IMG/VR virus record: IMGVR_UViG_3300026518_000003
Coordinates: 1-40,927 of that record
Direction: 5' to 3' (one strand)
DNA from: a virus
DNA: 40,927 bases
Part shown: piece by piece, positions 8,402 to 16,132 of the stretch
Layout: each line of letters starts with the position of its first letter
Position numbering within the stretch: the first letter of the stretch is position 1
The notes under the pieces: model-generated
Seen by the model: only the letters and a program-made list of their open reading frames with translations
Database searches by the model: none
What the model was told of the DNA's origin: nothing
Translations under genes and position numbers: made by a program

Positions 8402-9601
8402 TTAAGCACCAGCTGTAAGTCCTGAAATAATACCACAAGTAGCAGGGTTAATGCACTCGCAAGCAAATTCGGATGTCAAGCTACCGCCTACGCTATCTTG
8501 ACCTTGCAACGCAGGTTTACCACCTACACCATACTCCTCAACCTTAGCATCACGACCTTCCATGTAAGCCAGTCGAATAGCAGGCAAGTCCACGACTACC
8601 ATAGTGTTAGCCAAAGCAGGCATGTCATTGAACATTGGGTGCTCAATTAAGCGGATAGTACCTTTGTAGAACTTCAAGGTATTAAACTGCAAGCCAAAGG
8701 TAGTTTCCTGAGAAGTAATCTCAACTACACCGTTCAAGCGACCAATATCATTAAGTACACGCATAGCAGTAGCACCAACAAAGGCTACACGCTGACGAGC
8801 ATTACCGATATCAGAGTTAACTGCGAACATGCTTTCCAACATAGCTACAAGTTGAGTGTAGTTAGTCGTAGCACCTGCTAACTTAACATTGTTAGGTGCG
8901 TACTGGTGAACGGCATCAATGATACCTTGAGTGGTATGCTCTGGCTGAGTACCAGTGGTAATCATTTGAGGCTGACCGAAGAACAGTGCAGACTCCATGT
9001 CTGCGGCATGCATTAGTGCCATGTCCTTACGAGATTCAGTCACATTACCAAAGCCTGCCTCTACCAAAGATGCACGAGCGGTATCAGTCACAGCCCAAGC
9101 ATTACGGAAGATTTGCGTATAGTTTGGTACATGGGTAGTGGTAATGGAGCGTGCAGTAGGACGATTAGACCCTTCAGCATGTGCATTACCAACGCCAGAT
9201 AAGACTACACCTGCAGCAATAGCGCCTGCAGCAATACGACCGTAGCCACGAGCTACAGTGATAGTAGTAGCAGAAGGTACGGATACTACCTTAATAAGCT
9301 CACGGGTAGCAGGGACTTCAAAAATCATACCTGGAACTAGACCTGCGGATGAGGCTACAGTTAATGTAGTAACTGCTGCCGCTGCTGCAGTAGCGCCCAT
9401 AGTCAAGGTAGGGTAGTTAAAAGTCTTCGTAAAGTAACCATGCGTAGATGATACGGCACGACCCTTCTTAGTTTGTGCAGTAAGCGCAAACAAGGGGGCT
9501 GAACCGCCTGCATACAAACGCAAGATTGCATGGTTGAAAGAGCGCATGTTAAGTTGCGCTGGGTTAAAGTTGGCGTTAAAGACGCCAGTTACTGGTGGCA
9601 T
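8402..9601 (-). CDS. Major capsid protein (DUF5309/SU10-like)
   Basis: A 399-aa head-shell protein. Residues about 65-135 form a Thr/Ala/Val-rich insertion (TTLTVASSAGLVPGMIFEV, then RELIKVVSV and ITVARGYGR) typical of the insertion domain of DUF5309/SU10-type capsids. Then come RPTARSITTTHVPNYTQIFR and a HAADMESALFFGQ helix. The C-terminal end contains conserved-looking segments such as KFYKGTIRLIEHPMF. It follows the scaffold gene by 15 bases, the normal scaffold-capsid order. High local expression is expected because the structured RNA lies about 1 kb upstream in the same transcript. Confidence 0.9.
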   Translation of the reverse strand: MPPVTGVFNANFNPAQLNMRSFNHAILRLYAGGSAPLFALTAQTKKGRAVSSTHGYFTKTFNYPTLTMGATAAAAAVTTLTVASSAGLVPGMIFEVPATRELIKVVSVPSATTITVARGYGRIAAGAIAAGVVLSGVGNAHAEGSNRPTARSITTTHVPNYTQIFRNAWAVTDTARASLVEAGFGNVTESRKDMALMHAADMESALFFGQPQMITTGTQPEHTTQGIIDAVHQYAPNNVKLAGATTNYTQLVAMLESMFAVNSDIGNARQRVAFVGATAMRVLNDIGRLNGVVEITSQETTFGLQFNTLKFYKGTIRLIEHPMFNDMPALANTMVVVDLPAIRLAYMEGRDAKVEEYGVGGKPALQGQDSVGGSLTSEFACECINPATCGIISGLTAGA

Positions 9602-9616
9602 AATAAGCTCCTAATA

Positions 9617-10360
9617 TTAGTCTTCAGCTAGCAGCTTGGAAAAATCTACCTCATCTGGTAGCGTAGGCTCTGCGGCTACAGCTGGAGTACCATTTAATTG
9701 CTTACCTAGCTCGCTTAGGTAAGTATTCGTTTGCTTAGCAATCCAAGCATTGTCGGCTGTAGGGTACTTAGCGCGTAACTGAGCGGCTACGCGGTCAAGC
9801 TCAGCCTTAACTACTGGATTGTCTGCGTTAGGTAATGAAGATAACGCTTGTGAGGTGATGGTTTGATTGACGCTAGCTTGAACTTCAGGCTTGAAGGACT
9901 CAAAGCGTTTGTCTAGGTGGTCATTGATTAAGGCTGCGTTGTGCTGCATTGCAGTCTTGTAAGAGTTTACACCAACCTGCTGAATAGCAGCCATAATAGC
10001 CTTAGGGTCGCCACTATTCAAGCCTTGTTGTACTTCAGGTGGTAAGCCTGAGGTGAAGTCTAAACTAGGGGTAATCTTATCCAATAGCTCGGTGGTTACT
10101 TCTAGCTTAGGCTGAGTTGGTTGGTCTGCGTTCGCTTCAGTCTTATATAAATCCTTAAAAGCGTCAAGAGGATTTACCTCAGATTTACCAGAATCAGGAT
10201 TAGCAGGATTAGCCACACCTGCTGCTGCAGGGTCTACGGAATTGCCCGAGCTAGTGGTAATCTGGTCTTTAGCAGTTGCAGCTGGTGGCTGGTCTTGTGG
10301 GGCTGCGCCTTGCGCCTGTGCAGGCTGTCCAGTAGGCGTACTGAATAACTTAGATAACAT
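9617..10360 (-). CDS. Capsid scaffold protein
   Basis: A 247-aa protein starting MLSKLFSTPTGQPAQAQG. It has a long Pro/Gln/Ala-rich disordered N-terminus (residues about 8-65), a helical middle and C-terminus, high Asp/Glu/Gln/Ala content, no Cys and an acidic end (VDFSKLLAED). This composition and its place immediately upstream of the major capsid gene are typical of podovirus scaffold (capsid assembly) proteins. It starts three bases after the 89-aa gene stop. Confidence 0.85.
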   Translation of the reverse strand: MLSKLFSTPTGQPAQAQGAAPQDQPPAATAKDQITTSSGNSVDPAAAGVANPANPDSGKSEVNPLDAFKDLYKTEANADQPTQPKLEVTTELLDKITPSLDFTSGLPPEVQQGLNSGDPKAIMAAIQQVGVNSYKTAMQHNAALINDHLDKRFESFKPEVQASVNQTITSQALSSLPNADNPVVKAELDRVAAQLRAKYPTADNAWIAKQTNTYLSELGKQLNGTPAVAAEPTLPDEVDFSKLLAED

Positions 10361-10363
10361 AAT

Positions 10364-10633
10364 TTACTCCTTTGTTGTATCCCGTGGGATTATTACATTA
10401 GCCGCAAGTAATGCGTCTAAAATTTGTACCTGCCCTGCTAGGTAGGCATTATTATACCTTATATCATCAGCATTAGCTGATTCTGGAGGTAATAATTTAA
10501 GCTCCAATGCATCATGTTTAATGCGTTGTAGATAAGCTTTAATTAAGTCATTGCCTAAGGCATGACGGATTAGCCTAACCTCCTCATCATTAAACACCCA
10601 AGGTAAGGCTTTAGTATTAGCTTCTAACTTCAT
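10364..10633 (-). CDS. Unknown small protein upstream of scaffold, 89 aa
   Basis: Starts MKLEANTKALPWVFNDEEVR and is predicted helical, with no recognised family. It is the first gene after the structured RNA at 10643-10807. Its Shine-Dalgarno sequence AAGGAG (about 10639-10644) adjoins and partly overlaps the RNA's possible closing strand GGAATAA. The gene is therefore a candidate target of RNA-structure control. It precedes the scaffold by three bases and is probably coupled to it. Confidence 0.78.
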   Translation of the reverse strand: MKLEANTKALPWVFNDEEVRLIRHALGNDLIKAYLQRIKHDALELKLLPPESANADDIRYNNAYLAGQVQILDALLAANVIIPRDTTKE

Positions 10634-10642
10634 ATAGACTCC

Positions 10643-10807
10643 TTATTCCGTATATCCTTGAACGCAGAGCTACCCTAGTCCCCCGACTACGACCGTCAAG
10701 TACCCACTACCGCCAGTCGCGCTTACGCGCTTTCAGGCTCTCGCTAGGGTACATTGACTGGTCTCGTCTGGGTGGACGGGCTACGCCCTGCTCCAAGGAA
10801 TAAACTA
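10643..10807 (-). ncRNA. Structured RNA element, copy 1 (pseudoknot; leader of scaffold-capsid genes)
   Basis: This lies in a 211-base gene-free gap between portal and the 89-aa gene. On the minus strand, in order: TAGTTTATTCCTTG (10807-10794), hairpin GGGC-GTA-GCCC (10788-10778), CCAGTC (10761-10756), AATG, TACCCTAG (10751-10744), C, GAGAG (10742-10738), a hairpin GCGC-GTAA-GCGC (10730-10719, GNRA loop), then directly GACTGG (10718-10713). CTAGGGTA (10678-10671) and TTCAAGG (ending 10656) follow. CCAGTC/GACTGG and TACCCTAG/CTAGGGTA interleave, giving an H-type pseudoknot. CCTTG/CAAGG and TTATT/AATAA can close the domain. A competing stem, GTCAA.TGTACCC (10758-10747) with GGGTAC.TTGAC (10705-10695), excludes the pseudoknot, so the RNA could be bistable. 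A related copy lies at 21063-21206. The class is not recognised; function is unknown. Confidence 0.7.
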
Positions 10808-10844
10808 CATGTTCGCAGCTTACTGACCGAGGTGCTTTTTTAAT

Positions 10845-12785
10845 CTAGCCTTGTTGCTGTCCCTGCTGCTGTTGTGCCATTTGCATCATCTCACCCAAGT
10901 AAGGCATAGCGGCAGCAATAATAGACTCTTTCGCCTGCGGGTCTAGCTTATACTGGGATAGATTCTTAACGCCCATCAGGCTCATTAAGTGGGCGAATAG
11001 GTCTGGCATATCGTAACCCATGTTAATCTGAGGATTCTGCTGTAAGACTTGGAAGGCTAGTTGAAGCTGCTGAGTGTCCGCCATCTTAGATTTAGGGGTG
11101 TAGCCATCAGCTACCTTGAACTCTAGTACAGTATCGAGGAACTCGCCCGGCTTAGCAGTATGTAGGTCTCCAGTATTGAAGGATAATGCAGTAATCTCAT
11201 CCTTATGAGAGATAATGTTTAACTTGATAATATCCTTCAAGGGCATCATAACCTGCATTTCCATCATTAAGGCAATCATACGACTACGGAGACTGGCGCT
11301 GTTATCAATCTGTTGGAACTCGCCTAAGGTACGGTTGCCTTTAACAGTCTGCCCTTGACGGAAAGGGTTAATGCCGAACAGCATATTGGACATTTGGATT
11401 GTTTGTTGCAAGTCCTGCATTGCGCCTGTAGTGCTAGTGTCTTGGAATGGGATAGGCTTGTAGGCATCGTTTAGGGTCTTACCCATTGTAAGATTACGCA
11501 CTGGGATTTTAGCTGCGGGTGTAGGGCTATTCACATCTACAGGGTCTATAAGGTTAGCATCATATAAGCCGCGGTCATTGATACTACGCTTAGCACTGTT
11601 GATGCGGATGTTGTACATATCACTAGCTGCTTGCTGGAAGGGTTGCTGTGCTTCGCCAATGCCACGGGTTTGGTAGCTGAAGCCATCCTCAATAGCCTGT
11701 CCGAACATAATGGGTAGGCGGTCATAGGGGGACTCTACAGGCTGCGCATGGATTATCACAGCTTCATTTACAATTTGTAACTTCCAGATTTGCGGGGTAT
11801 TAACCTCAGGTACTACAATATGATGCTCTTTAGGGATAATGCGGCAATAGATTGTGGCTACTTCGTACATATTAGCATAGCCGGGGTACAATCCCGGGGC
11901 TTGTGTAGTCCCCTCTAACCATTCTAGGTAGGTGCTACCTTGTGCATATGCACCACTATCTACATATTTACTAACCTGAGGCTTATCTACGAAAGTGATA
12001 GGTGAACCAGCACTAGCTATGCTGCCTTCGGCTACACTACCAGAAGCCAATGCACTAATACCAGCCTTATTATTAAGCGCAAGCTTGACATTCATATGGG
12101 TTTGTTCACGGCTATACTTATTAAGTAAGCGTTTAAGCTCAATACGGGACATTAATTCTACATACCCGCCATACTCACCCTGCTCCGCTACATCGGCGGG
12201 AGCTACACGATAGTCCCAGATGGTGTTATAGGGGTCTAACCTACGCACCTTAGTCAACAACTGGCTAGGAGATAACCCTTCTCTATCCTTGCTACCAAAG
12301 GACTTAGCTAACGCCTTACTAAACTCATCCATGCTACCCCAAGCGCCCTCCAATGCACAGAAGTTATACTTAGCTGCATCACGGAATAGCATTTGAAACT
12401 GTCTGGCATATCTACCCTTAACGGCATGACTATCCACAATACTCTCAAACTTCTCAGCTATAACCTTATTCTGGCTATTGGAGACTATAGGGAAGATTGG
12501 ATAACCGCTAAGGTATACATCTACTAAGTAAGCTACTACACTGTCCACTTGACTGGCGATGATAGGAATCTGCACATCAGATACAGGTAATAGCTTAGCT
12601 AAATCTACCTCGTTAACAGGTAATGCATCCTTCACCTGCGTAGCTTTGTAACAGGCGTAAGCAATGTCCACACTAGCCAGCTTATCTGCAAACTGCGTGA
12701 ATCTGCGCTTAGTCTCAAGGACGGAGGTAGCGTAGCGTACCAGACTATCCTGAGACTTCTTACTTAATACTAATGCGTTTGCCAT
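10845..12785 (-). CDS. Portal protein
   Basis: A 646-aa head-tail connector through which DNA is packaged and ejected. It starts MANALVLSKKSQDSLVRYAT. The middle part has typical podovirus portal features: YDRLPIMFGQ, GEAQQPFQQAASDMYNIRIN, MLFGINPFRQGQTVKGNRT and a following long helix with IALMMEMQVMMPLKDII. The C-terminus ends in a Gln-rich tail (MMQMAQQQQGQQQG), as in the coiled-coil barrels of many podovirus portals. It follows the large terminase by 8 bases. Its stop is followed within a few bases by the untranslated structured region. Confidence 0.9.
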   Translation of the reverse strand: MANALVLSKKSQDSLVRYATSVLETKRRFTQFADKLASVDIAYACYKATQVKDALPVNEVDLAKLLPVSDVQIPIIASQVDSVVAYLVDVYLSGYPIFPIVSNSQNKVIAEKFESIVDSHAVKGRYARQFQMLFRDAAKYNFCALEGAWGSMDEFSKALAKSFGSKDREGLSPSQLLTKVRRLDPYNTIWDYRVAPADVAEQGEYGGYVELMSRIELKRLLNKYSREQTHMNVKLALNNKAGISALASGSVAEGSIASAGSPITFVDKPQVSKYVDSGAYAQGSTYLEWLEGTTQAPGLYPGYANMYEVATIYCRIIPKEHHIVVPEVNTPQIWKLQIVNEAVIIHAQPVESPYDRLPIMFGQAIEDGFSYQTRGIGEAQQPFQQAASDMYNIRINSAKRSINDRGLYDANLIDPVDVNSPTPAAKIPVRNLTMGKTLNDAYKPIPFQDTSTTGAMQDLQQTIQMSNMLFGINPFRQGQTVKGNRTLGEFQQIDNSASLRSRMIALMMEMQVMMPLKDIIKLNIISHKDEITALSFNTGDLHTAKPGEFLDTVLEFKVADGYTPKSKMADTQQLQLAFQVLQQNPQINMGYDMPDLFAHLMSLMGVKNLSQYKLDPQAKESIIAAAMPYLGEMMQMAQQQQGQQQG

Positions 12786-12793
12786 ATATTCCC

Positions 12794-14338
12794 CTAATCT
12801 AAGAAACTGTTGTTATCAATTACATGCACATTCGCATGATTATCACAGCTATCATCGTACCTGTCAACTACTAAATCCTGATAGTCATTCCTGACATCTA
12901 GCCCGTAAGCACAAGCGTCTAATATATCATCCTTATTATCAGTGCGCTCCACCTTAAAGGCTAATGCTTGAAACATGACCGTATTGCGTACGCGAGGGGC
13001 TAGACTATAACTCCCTTCTAGGATTGTTTTAATCCACGCACGAATACGGCTAGTCTTATTCCTCCTGCTAGGCTTAACTTCGTACACCTTAACATTTAGA
13101 TTACTACCTACTCGTAAGGCTTCCTCTAGATGCCATTTAAGCGATTGCTGATAAGCTACGCTCTCAACGAATATGTGGCTGCATTTAAGCTCCGCCGCCA
13201 TGTCTAGTGCGCGCTGTATGCACTCACCCGGGTTCATAACGCTAGCTTTAATCTGCTCTACTCTATAATGCATAGGTGCATAGATGCAATGCCCAGCTAT
13301 CACAGTATCATCACTATCCTTCCTGTATCCACTAGGGTCAATTGTAATGAAGCTGCCTATAGGTACTTCTCCATCTATAATAGGCGTATCAGGTAGTTTA
13401 CCCTCTGGCAGCAAACTTAACTTACCTCCTACAGGTATATTCATTACCTCACTGTACCATACATCACCAAGCCCTAGTGCATTATCATGCTTATACTCAT
13501 TGATGAGCTGTTCTACGGTAAACATCTCTGGCCATAGCGTAGTCCAGTCCGCCAGTATAGCACCTACTACAAAGCTCTGCCACTGAGGATGTAATTTAAG
13601 CTGATTAAGCACACAGTCTTCATTATACATATTGCCAATGTATATCAATAGCGCACGCTGCATGTCCCTACACTTTAACAATGTACCAGTAAGCCATTCC
13701 ATAAGTGCCTTATTTTCAGTCTCGCTCTTAGCGCACTCCTTTGTCTGAATATCGTCCATGATGATGACATCTGGGCGTGTGTTGAGGATATTAAGCCCAC
13801 GGACGCTAGTACCAGCACCAAGTGCCGCAAGTACCACTTCCTTACCGTTAAACTTACCCCGCTTTAATCCTTTAGTGTCACGGACTAGCCCACTCTTCCA
13901 GTTGCCCCAGATATGTAATACATTAGGGCTAGACAGCATATAATCCACATCATCCATCATATTATAACTATGAGGCTCTGTACTACATACCATTAGTATG
14001 AAGTGTGCCCTGTTATATAGTACTAACCAGCAGATTAGCAGCTTAATAAATGATGTCTTAGCGTGACCACGAGGCAGCCCTAACGCGAAACGAAACACCT
14101 TACTGGTATCCATCTCAAGCGTAGTGAATAACTGCCATAGGTTATGGTAATATGGAGGAAACTTGACTAGCGGTATGCCTGTAAGCATAAGCGCAGCAAA
14201 CATATCTAAATCTGTTGCGCACCTTAGCCTTACTTCCTCAATGTTTAGGGTTACTTCTTGGCTTTGTCCTGCAATCGGGCAGCCAGTGCGTGAATCTGCA
14301 TCTTGTTCAACTTTGGCATGACTATCTCCTTCACTCAT
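12794..14338 (-). CDS. terL: Large terminase subunit (ATPase/nuclease)
   Basis: A 514-aa packaging motor protein. The ATPase domain shows Walker A as LPRGHAKTS (about 88-96) and Walker B as VIIMDDIQ (191-198), with Asp-Asp in place of the usual Asp-Glu. The nuclease domain has ITIDPSG (Asp334), an acidic strand FVES (Glu392) and the final acid in DILDACAYG (Asp474). ATG at 14338 overlaps the small terminase stop by 8 bases but lacks a good ribosome site. The first 28 residues in this frame (MSEGDSHAKVEQ onward) look unlike a normal terminase N-terminus, and a well-placed ribosome site points to an out-of-frame ATG at 14319. The exact start is therefore uncertain; the body of the gene is not. 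Confidence 0.95.
   Translation of the reverse strand: MSEGDSHAKVEQDADSRTGCPIAGQSQEVTLNIEEVRLRCATDLDMFAALMLTGIPLVKFPPYYHNLWQLFTTLEMDTSKVFRFALGLPRGHAKTSFIKLLICWLVLYNRAHFILMVCSTEPHSYNMMDDVDYMLSSPNVLHIWGNWKSGLVRDTKGLKRGKFNGKEVVLAALGAGTSVRGLNILNTRPDVIIMDDIQTKECAKSETENKALMEWLTGTLLKCRDMQRALLIYIGNMYNEDCVLNQLKLHPQWQSFVVGAILADWTTLWPEMFTVEQLINEYKHDNALGLGDVWYSEVMNIPVGGKLSLLPEGKLPDTPIIDGEVPIGSFITIDPSGYRKDSDDTVIAGHCIYAPMHYRVEQIKASVMNPGECIQRALDMAAELKCSHIFVESVAYQQSLKWHLEEALRVGSNLNVKVYEVKPSRRNKTSRIRAWIKTILEGSYSLAPRVRNTVMFQALAFKVERTDNKDDILDACAYGLDVRNDYQDLVVDRYDDSCDNHANVHVIDNNSFLD
14251..14319 (-). CDS. Nested 22-codon ORF with strong ribosome site at terL start
   Basis: An ATG at 14319 preceded by AAGGAG with 6-base spacing opens MPKLNKMQIHALAARLQDK plus AKK and then TAA. 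It overlaps the annotated N-terminus of terL in another frame. The peptide is helical and basic and looks more protein-like than the overlapping terL frame. It could be a separate micro-ORF, a coupling ORF for terL, or the true terL start followed by a -1 frameshift. I cannot tell which from one sequence. Confidence 0.4.
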   Translation of the reverse strand: MPKLNKMQIHALAARLQDKAKK

Positions 14339-14855
14339 TGTTTATACCATTAAGCTTACCTTCAATCGCCTTTGGTGTCAAGGGTAACATGCTTTGCCCG
14401 TCAACTTCTATTACCTCATTTCTAGCATTAGTCTGGATACTTAATCCGCCTAGGATATGCGCTGGCAGACTAACAGTAACCGTACCCATCTCACCCGCAT
14501 TCTGTGCCTGCATACCATTAACTTGTCTGCTAGGATTATGCTTACTAACCACATCCAGTGCCCTTGTTAACTCGCTCATGTCTCCAGTAGCCGCCCGCTC
14601 TCTGATACCATTCAACAAGGTAACTTCTAGCTTATCATACTTATTTTTCCGTTTTAGGTCTAACTCCATCCTATCACTACTAACTTCAACCATCTTATCT
14701 TTAACTGCATCTTTTTTACACAACTGGCTGATGTACCCAAGGCTAAAGCCTGTGGCATCTGCTACCTGCTTCTTACTGCAGCCACTAGCCAACAATACCG
14801 CTACTCTTTCTTGCTGTGGAGTCAATGCTTTATCTAAGCTATTTATATCATGCAT
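14331..14855 (-). CDS. terS: Small terminase subunit
   Basis: A 174-aa DNA-recognition subunit of the packaging complex. Residues about 12-50 form a helix-turn-helix (LTPQQERVAVLLASG, then SKKQVADATGFSLGYISQL). A charged helical middle follows (MELDLKRKNKYDKLEVTLL), and the C-terminal part could oligomerise or bind the large subunit (GTVTVSLPAHILGG). It is immediately upstream of and overlaps terL. The upstream region 14856-15123 has no gene. Confidence 0.88.
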   Translation of the reverse strand: MHDINSLDKALTPQQERVAVLLASGCSKKQVADATGFSLGYISQLCKKDAVKDKMVEVSSDRMELDLKRKNKYDKLEVTLLNGIRERAATGDMSELTRALDVVSKHNPSRQVNGMQAQNAGEMGTVTVSLPAHILGGLSIQTNARNEVIEVDGQSMLPLTPKAIEGKLNGINNE

Positions 14856-14930
14856 TAGTCTACTCCTGTACTCTAAAATTTTTTAGAAATTTTTTATGGA
14901 CTGCTTTAATAGGCGAGAGCTTTTAATCTT

Positions 14931-14957
14931 AAAAAAGCCCCTTGGGGGGTTGGGGGG
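14931..14957 (-). terminator. Weak terminator-like G/C run with T tract
   Basis: On the minus strand, two C runs (14957-14952, 14949-14944) precede GGGGC and then TTTTTT (14936-14931). Pairing the first C run with GGGG gives a short hairpin with a T tract. It lies inside the gene-free leader of terS (14856-15123), so it would attenuate transcription into the packaging genes. The same leader also holds a TATACT flanked by a 7-base inverted repeat (14999-15005 / 15030-15036). Confidence 0.3.
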
Positions 14958-15057
14958 ATGTAGGTTTGTGAGCCTGCGAACTATTCTTAGCGCAGATTAG
15001 CTGTTCTCAGGCTTAGGCTAGTATAGGGTAACAGCTAGGCTAGGCATTGAAAATAGC

Positions 15058-15088
15058 AAAAAAAAAGGGGCAAGCGTAAACTTGCCCC
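15058..15088 (-). terminator. Rho-independent terminator after the 193-aa gene
   Basis: On the minus strand an 8-bp stem GGGGCAAG / CTTGCCCC with a six-base loop (TTTACG) is followed by nine T residues (15066-15058). It sits 36 bases beyond the stop of the 193-aa gene. It separates the short leftward early-type genes from terminase, so the late genes need readthrough, antitermination or their own promoter. Confidence 0.9.
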
Positions 15089-15123
15089 CCCCCTTTGGTT
15101 GGTGGTTGGTGCTTAGGTGTGGC

Positions 15124-15705
15124 TTACCACTCTTCGCCATCGTCCTCGTTATCGAGTGCATCCGATAGCTTAGTTAAAGGTGCGGCGAGGCGTTCTAGTG
15201 CTTCGTCATCTAAAGCCCCTTGCAGTGATTCCACAATAGAACGAATGCGACCTTTTATGCTTTCGGATGCAACCGATAAGCCTACAGGGTTCGAGACTAG
15301 CTTGCGCACCTTGTCGCAACCTGCCGCACTCATTCCAGCTTTTTCGGCTACCGCTACGCATAGATTGACCACTTCGCGGAAGGCGGCTAGCCCTTCTGCA
15401 TTGTTGGTTTTATTCGCTTCGGCTTGCTGCTGCATCTCCAATAGCATGTTAGCAGTGATAGGTGCGCCGTTATACTGTGCCACCGCATCACGATTGATGC
15501 AGTTGCGTAAGCGTGAAGTTGCGCCAAGGTGATAGCATTCAACGATGAAAGTTTGTAGTTCTTCGTCTGCGGCTGTTTGCGCTAGGTTTAGCAGTTCGGC
15601 AAAGGTATATTGGCGGTAAGGTGAAGATTTCTCAACTTGTTTACCGTTGACTTTTGACTTAGTTTTAATGGTGATAACGCCTGCGGGGGTGGTTTCGTTT
15701 GTCAT
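15124..15705 (-). CDS. Unknown leftward early-type protein, 193 aa
   Basis: ATG at 15705 is preceded by AGGAG at 8-base spacing and by a good promoter at 15751-15779. The frame is open further upstream, but that extension would run through the promoter. The protein starts MTNETTPAGVITIKTKSK, is helical and ends in an acidic tail (LDNEDDGEEW). Two Cys (in VECYHLG and RNCINRD) lie about 15 residues apart. There are no recognised motifs. A strong terminator follows, so this gene forms its own short transcription unit. Confidence 0.82.
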   Translation of the reverse strand: MTNETTPAGVITIKTKSKVNGKQVEKSSPYRQYTFAELLNLAQTAADEELQTFIVECYHLGATSRLRNCINRDAVAQYNGAPITANMLLEMQQQAEANKTNNAEGLAAFREVVNLCVAVAEKAGMSAAGCDKVRKLVSNPVGLSVASESIKGRIRSIVESLQGALDDEALERLAAPLTKLSDALDNEDDGEEW

Positions 15706-15750
15706 GGTTCTGACTCCTAAAGTTTGATTTAAGCCTTGCGGCTTGGGGTT

Positions 15751-15779
15751 ATAATATAACAAAGCGTGGCATGTTGCAA
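15751..15779 (-). promoter_or_regulatory. Sigma-70-like promoter for the 193-aa gene
   Basis: Minus strand: -35 TTGCAA (15779-15774), 17-base spacer, -10 TATTAT (15756-15751). The -10 ends about 45 bases before ATG 15705. It implies transcription by host RNA polymerase. Confidence 0.7.
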
Positions 15780-15794
15780 GCATTGATATATCGG

Positions 15795-15823
15795 GGCGGT
15801 AAGGCGTGCGCTTACCCTCGCAA
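15795..15823 (-). repeat. Intercistronic hairpin repeat, copy 1
   Basis: The plus-strand block GGCGGTA.GGC.T.CGC.TACCCTCGCAA occurs here and at 16133-16161. It encloses a hairpin, GGTAAG / CTTACC with loop GCGTGCG. The other copy has GGTAGG / CCTACC with loop GCATACG, so a base pair has changed on both sides (A-T to G-C). Each copy lies in the short gap between two leftward genes. An RNA stability or processing hairpin, or a protein site, would fit. Confidence 0.65.
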
Positions 15824-15835
15824 GATTGGTGGGTG

Positions 15836-16102
15836 TTACTCTTGGGCGTGCTTGGTGTTATAGCTGGCTAGCTCCGCAAGCCCAATAGATGTAAAAGATA
15901 GGTCGTTGCCCTGTTCGGCTGCATATTGCTTTAATAGGGCTTCCAGTCCTAAGGTTAGGGCATCAACTAGCAAGTCTCGTTGATACTTGTTGGATTGTTG
16001 GGCGATTAGTTCGTTAATGGGGCAAGGCAATGCAAGATTGTATTCAGCCTTTACCGTTCTTGTTACCTGCAAGCTGGTCATAGGGTGCAAGTTCTGTTTC
16101 AT
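15836..16102 (-). CDS. Unknown early-type protein, 88 aa
   Basis: Starts MKQNLHPMTSLQVTRTVKAEY with AGGAG about 8 bases upstream. The protein is mainly helical, with a leucine-rich middle (LLVDALTLGLEALLKQYAAEQ) and no membrane helix or recognised motif. It lies between the two copies of the intercistronic hairpin repeat. Size, spacing and position near the divergent control region suggest an early host-interaction protein, but the function is unknown. Confidence 0.75.
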   Translation of the reverse strand: MKQNLHPMTSLQVTRTVKAEYNLALPCPINELIAQQSNKYQRDLLVDALTLGLEALLKQYAAEQGNDLSFTSIGLAELASYNTKHAQE

Positions 16103-16132
16103 GTTGTAAGCTCCTGTTATTGTTAATTATAT

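Noticed and set aside
10643-10807. A tRNA or tmRNA in the gap after portal
   Set aside because: A GTTCAAG resembling a T loop is present, but no acceptor stem, anticodon arm or D arm fits around it.
10643-10807. Calling the structured RNAs HDV-like ribozymes
   Set aside because: The strand order is similar, but the expected G at the cleavage site, loop nucleotides and catalytic J4/2 pattern are not convincingly present. It is left as a testable idea.
14215-14886. A 223-aa plus-strand ORF opposite terS/terL
   Set aside because: It is antisense to two clear terminase genes, has a low-complexity Leu/Ser-rich translation and no ribosome site.
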